Shown here: positions 6,505 to 6,671 of the stretch, one piece after another
Position numbering within the stretch: position 1 is the stretch's first letter
How the letters are laid out: every line of letters begins with the position of its first letter
Assembly (NCBI GenBank): GCA_964422295.1
Contig: CAYRAM010000057.1
Location: 1 to 6,671 of the forward strand
Source: UBA12191 sp964422295
GTDB lineage: Bacteria > Planctomycetota > UBA8108 > UBA1146
Direction of reading: 5' to 3'
DNA length: 6,671 nt
Made by a program: the position numbers and the translations under genes
The notes under the pieces: generated by a model
The model's input: the letters and a program-made list of their open reading frames with translations, nothing else
Databases searched by the model: none
Told to the model about the DNA's origin: nothing

Positions 6505-6671
6505 TTGAGCAAGGTAGATCAAAACGGCAAGATTCCCAACAATGTCGATCTCTCAAGCGACAAGCGACTCCAGCGGGCGCTGGAGCATTGGCTGCCACTT
6601 TACATGGAGTGGTGGAACGACATGGGCCCTGTGGGTTTCCAATCCAAGGACATCTACCTGAGAACCGCTGT
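6505..6671 (+). CDS. boxB: Benzoyl-CoA 2,3-epoxidase oxygenase component BoxB, N-terminal part only
   Basis: BoxB is the di-iron oxygenase component that, with reductase BoxA, uses O2 to convert benzoyl-CoA to 2,3-epoxybenzoyl-CoA, the substrate of BoxC. Only the first 55 codons are present; the frame runs off the right edge, and the family is about 475 residues. The identification rests on the distinctive N-terminus: KIPNNVDL (residues 9-16), LQRALEHWLP (22-31), WWNDMGP (37-43) and DIYLRTAV (49-56), which match BoxB proteins almost residue for residue. The iron-ligand residues lie outside the window. The start is TTG 6505, since no in-frame ATG or GTG is available after the boxC stop. The 13-base gap to boxC indicates a boxC-boxB operon, the usual arrangement. 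Confidence 0.93.
   Translation, partial: MSKVDQNGKIPNNVDLSSDKRLQRALEHWLPLYMEWWNDMGPVGFQSKDIYLRTA

Overview
The window holds six protein genes in two divergent groups around a 287-bp control region. The leftward group (minus strand) reads panD, then the three subunits of a 4-hydroxybenzoyl-CoA reductase-type molybdenum enzyme in the order small 2Fe-2S subunit, large molybdopterin subunit, FAD/4Fe-4S subunit. The last gene runs off the left edge. The rightward group (plus strand) is boxC followed by the first 55 codons of boxB, which runs off the right edge.

The rightward genes encode two steps of the aerobic (Box) benzoyl-CoA pathway. BoxB, with its reductase BoxA, epoxidises benzoyl-CoA to 2,3-epoxybenzoyl-CoA, and BoxC cleaves the ring of that product hydrolytically. 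The leftward Hcr-type enzyme would reductively remove the para-hydroxyl of 4-hydroxybenzoyl-CoA to give benzoyl-CoA, the BoxAB substrate. Together they suggest a funnel: 4-hydroxybenzoyl-CoA to benzoyl-CoA by a reaction known mostly from anaerobes, followed by oxygen-dependent epoxidation and ring opening. panD makes beta-alanine for pantothenate and CoA, so the locus may link CoA supply to CoA-thioester catabolism, although that link is inferred from position only.

Tight spacing supports operons. The small and large reductase genes overlap by 8 bp, the large and FAD genes share one base (TGATG), panD and the small-subunit gene are 49 bp apart, and boxC and boxB are 13 bp apart. Every gene after panD is preceded by a strong purine-rich ribosome-binding site, and GTG and TTG starts are used.

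The organism is a bacterium with moderately high GC, capable of aromatic catabolism and probably living at low or fluctuating oxygen. The sequence does not let me assign a phylum. Box genes are best known from Proteobacteria, but that is background knowledge and not evidence from this window. I see no RNA genes, mobile elements, CRISPR arrays or transfer scars.
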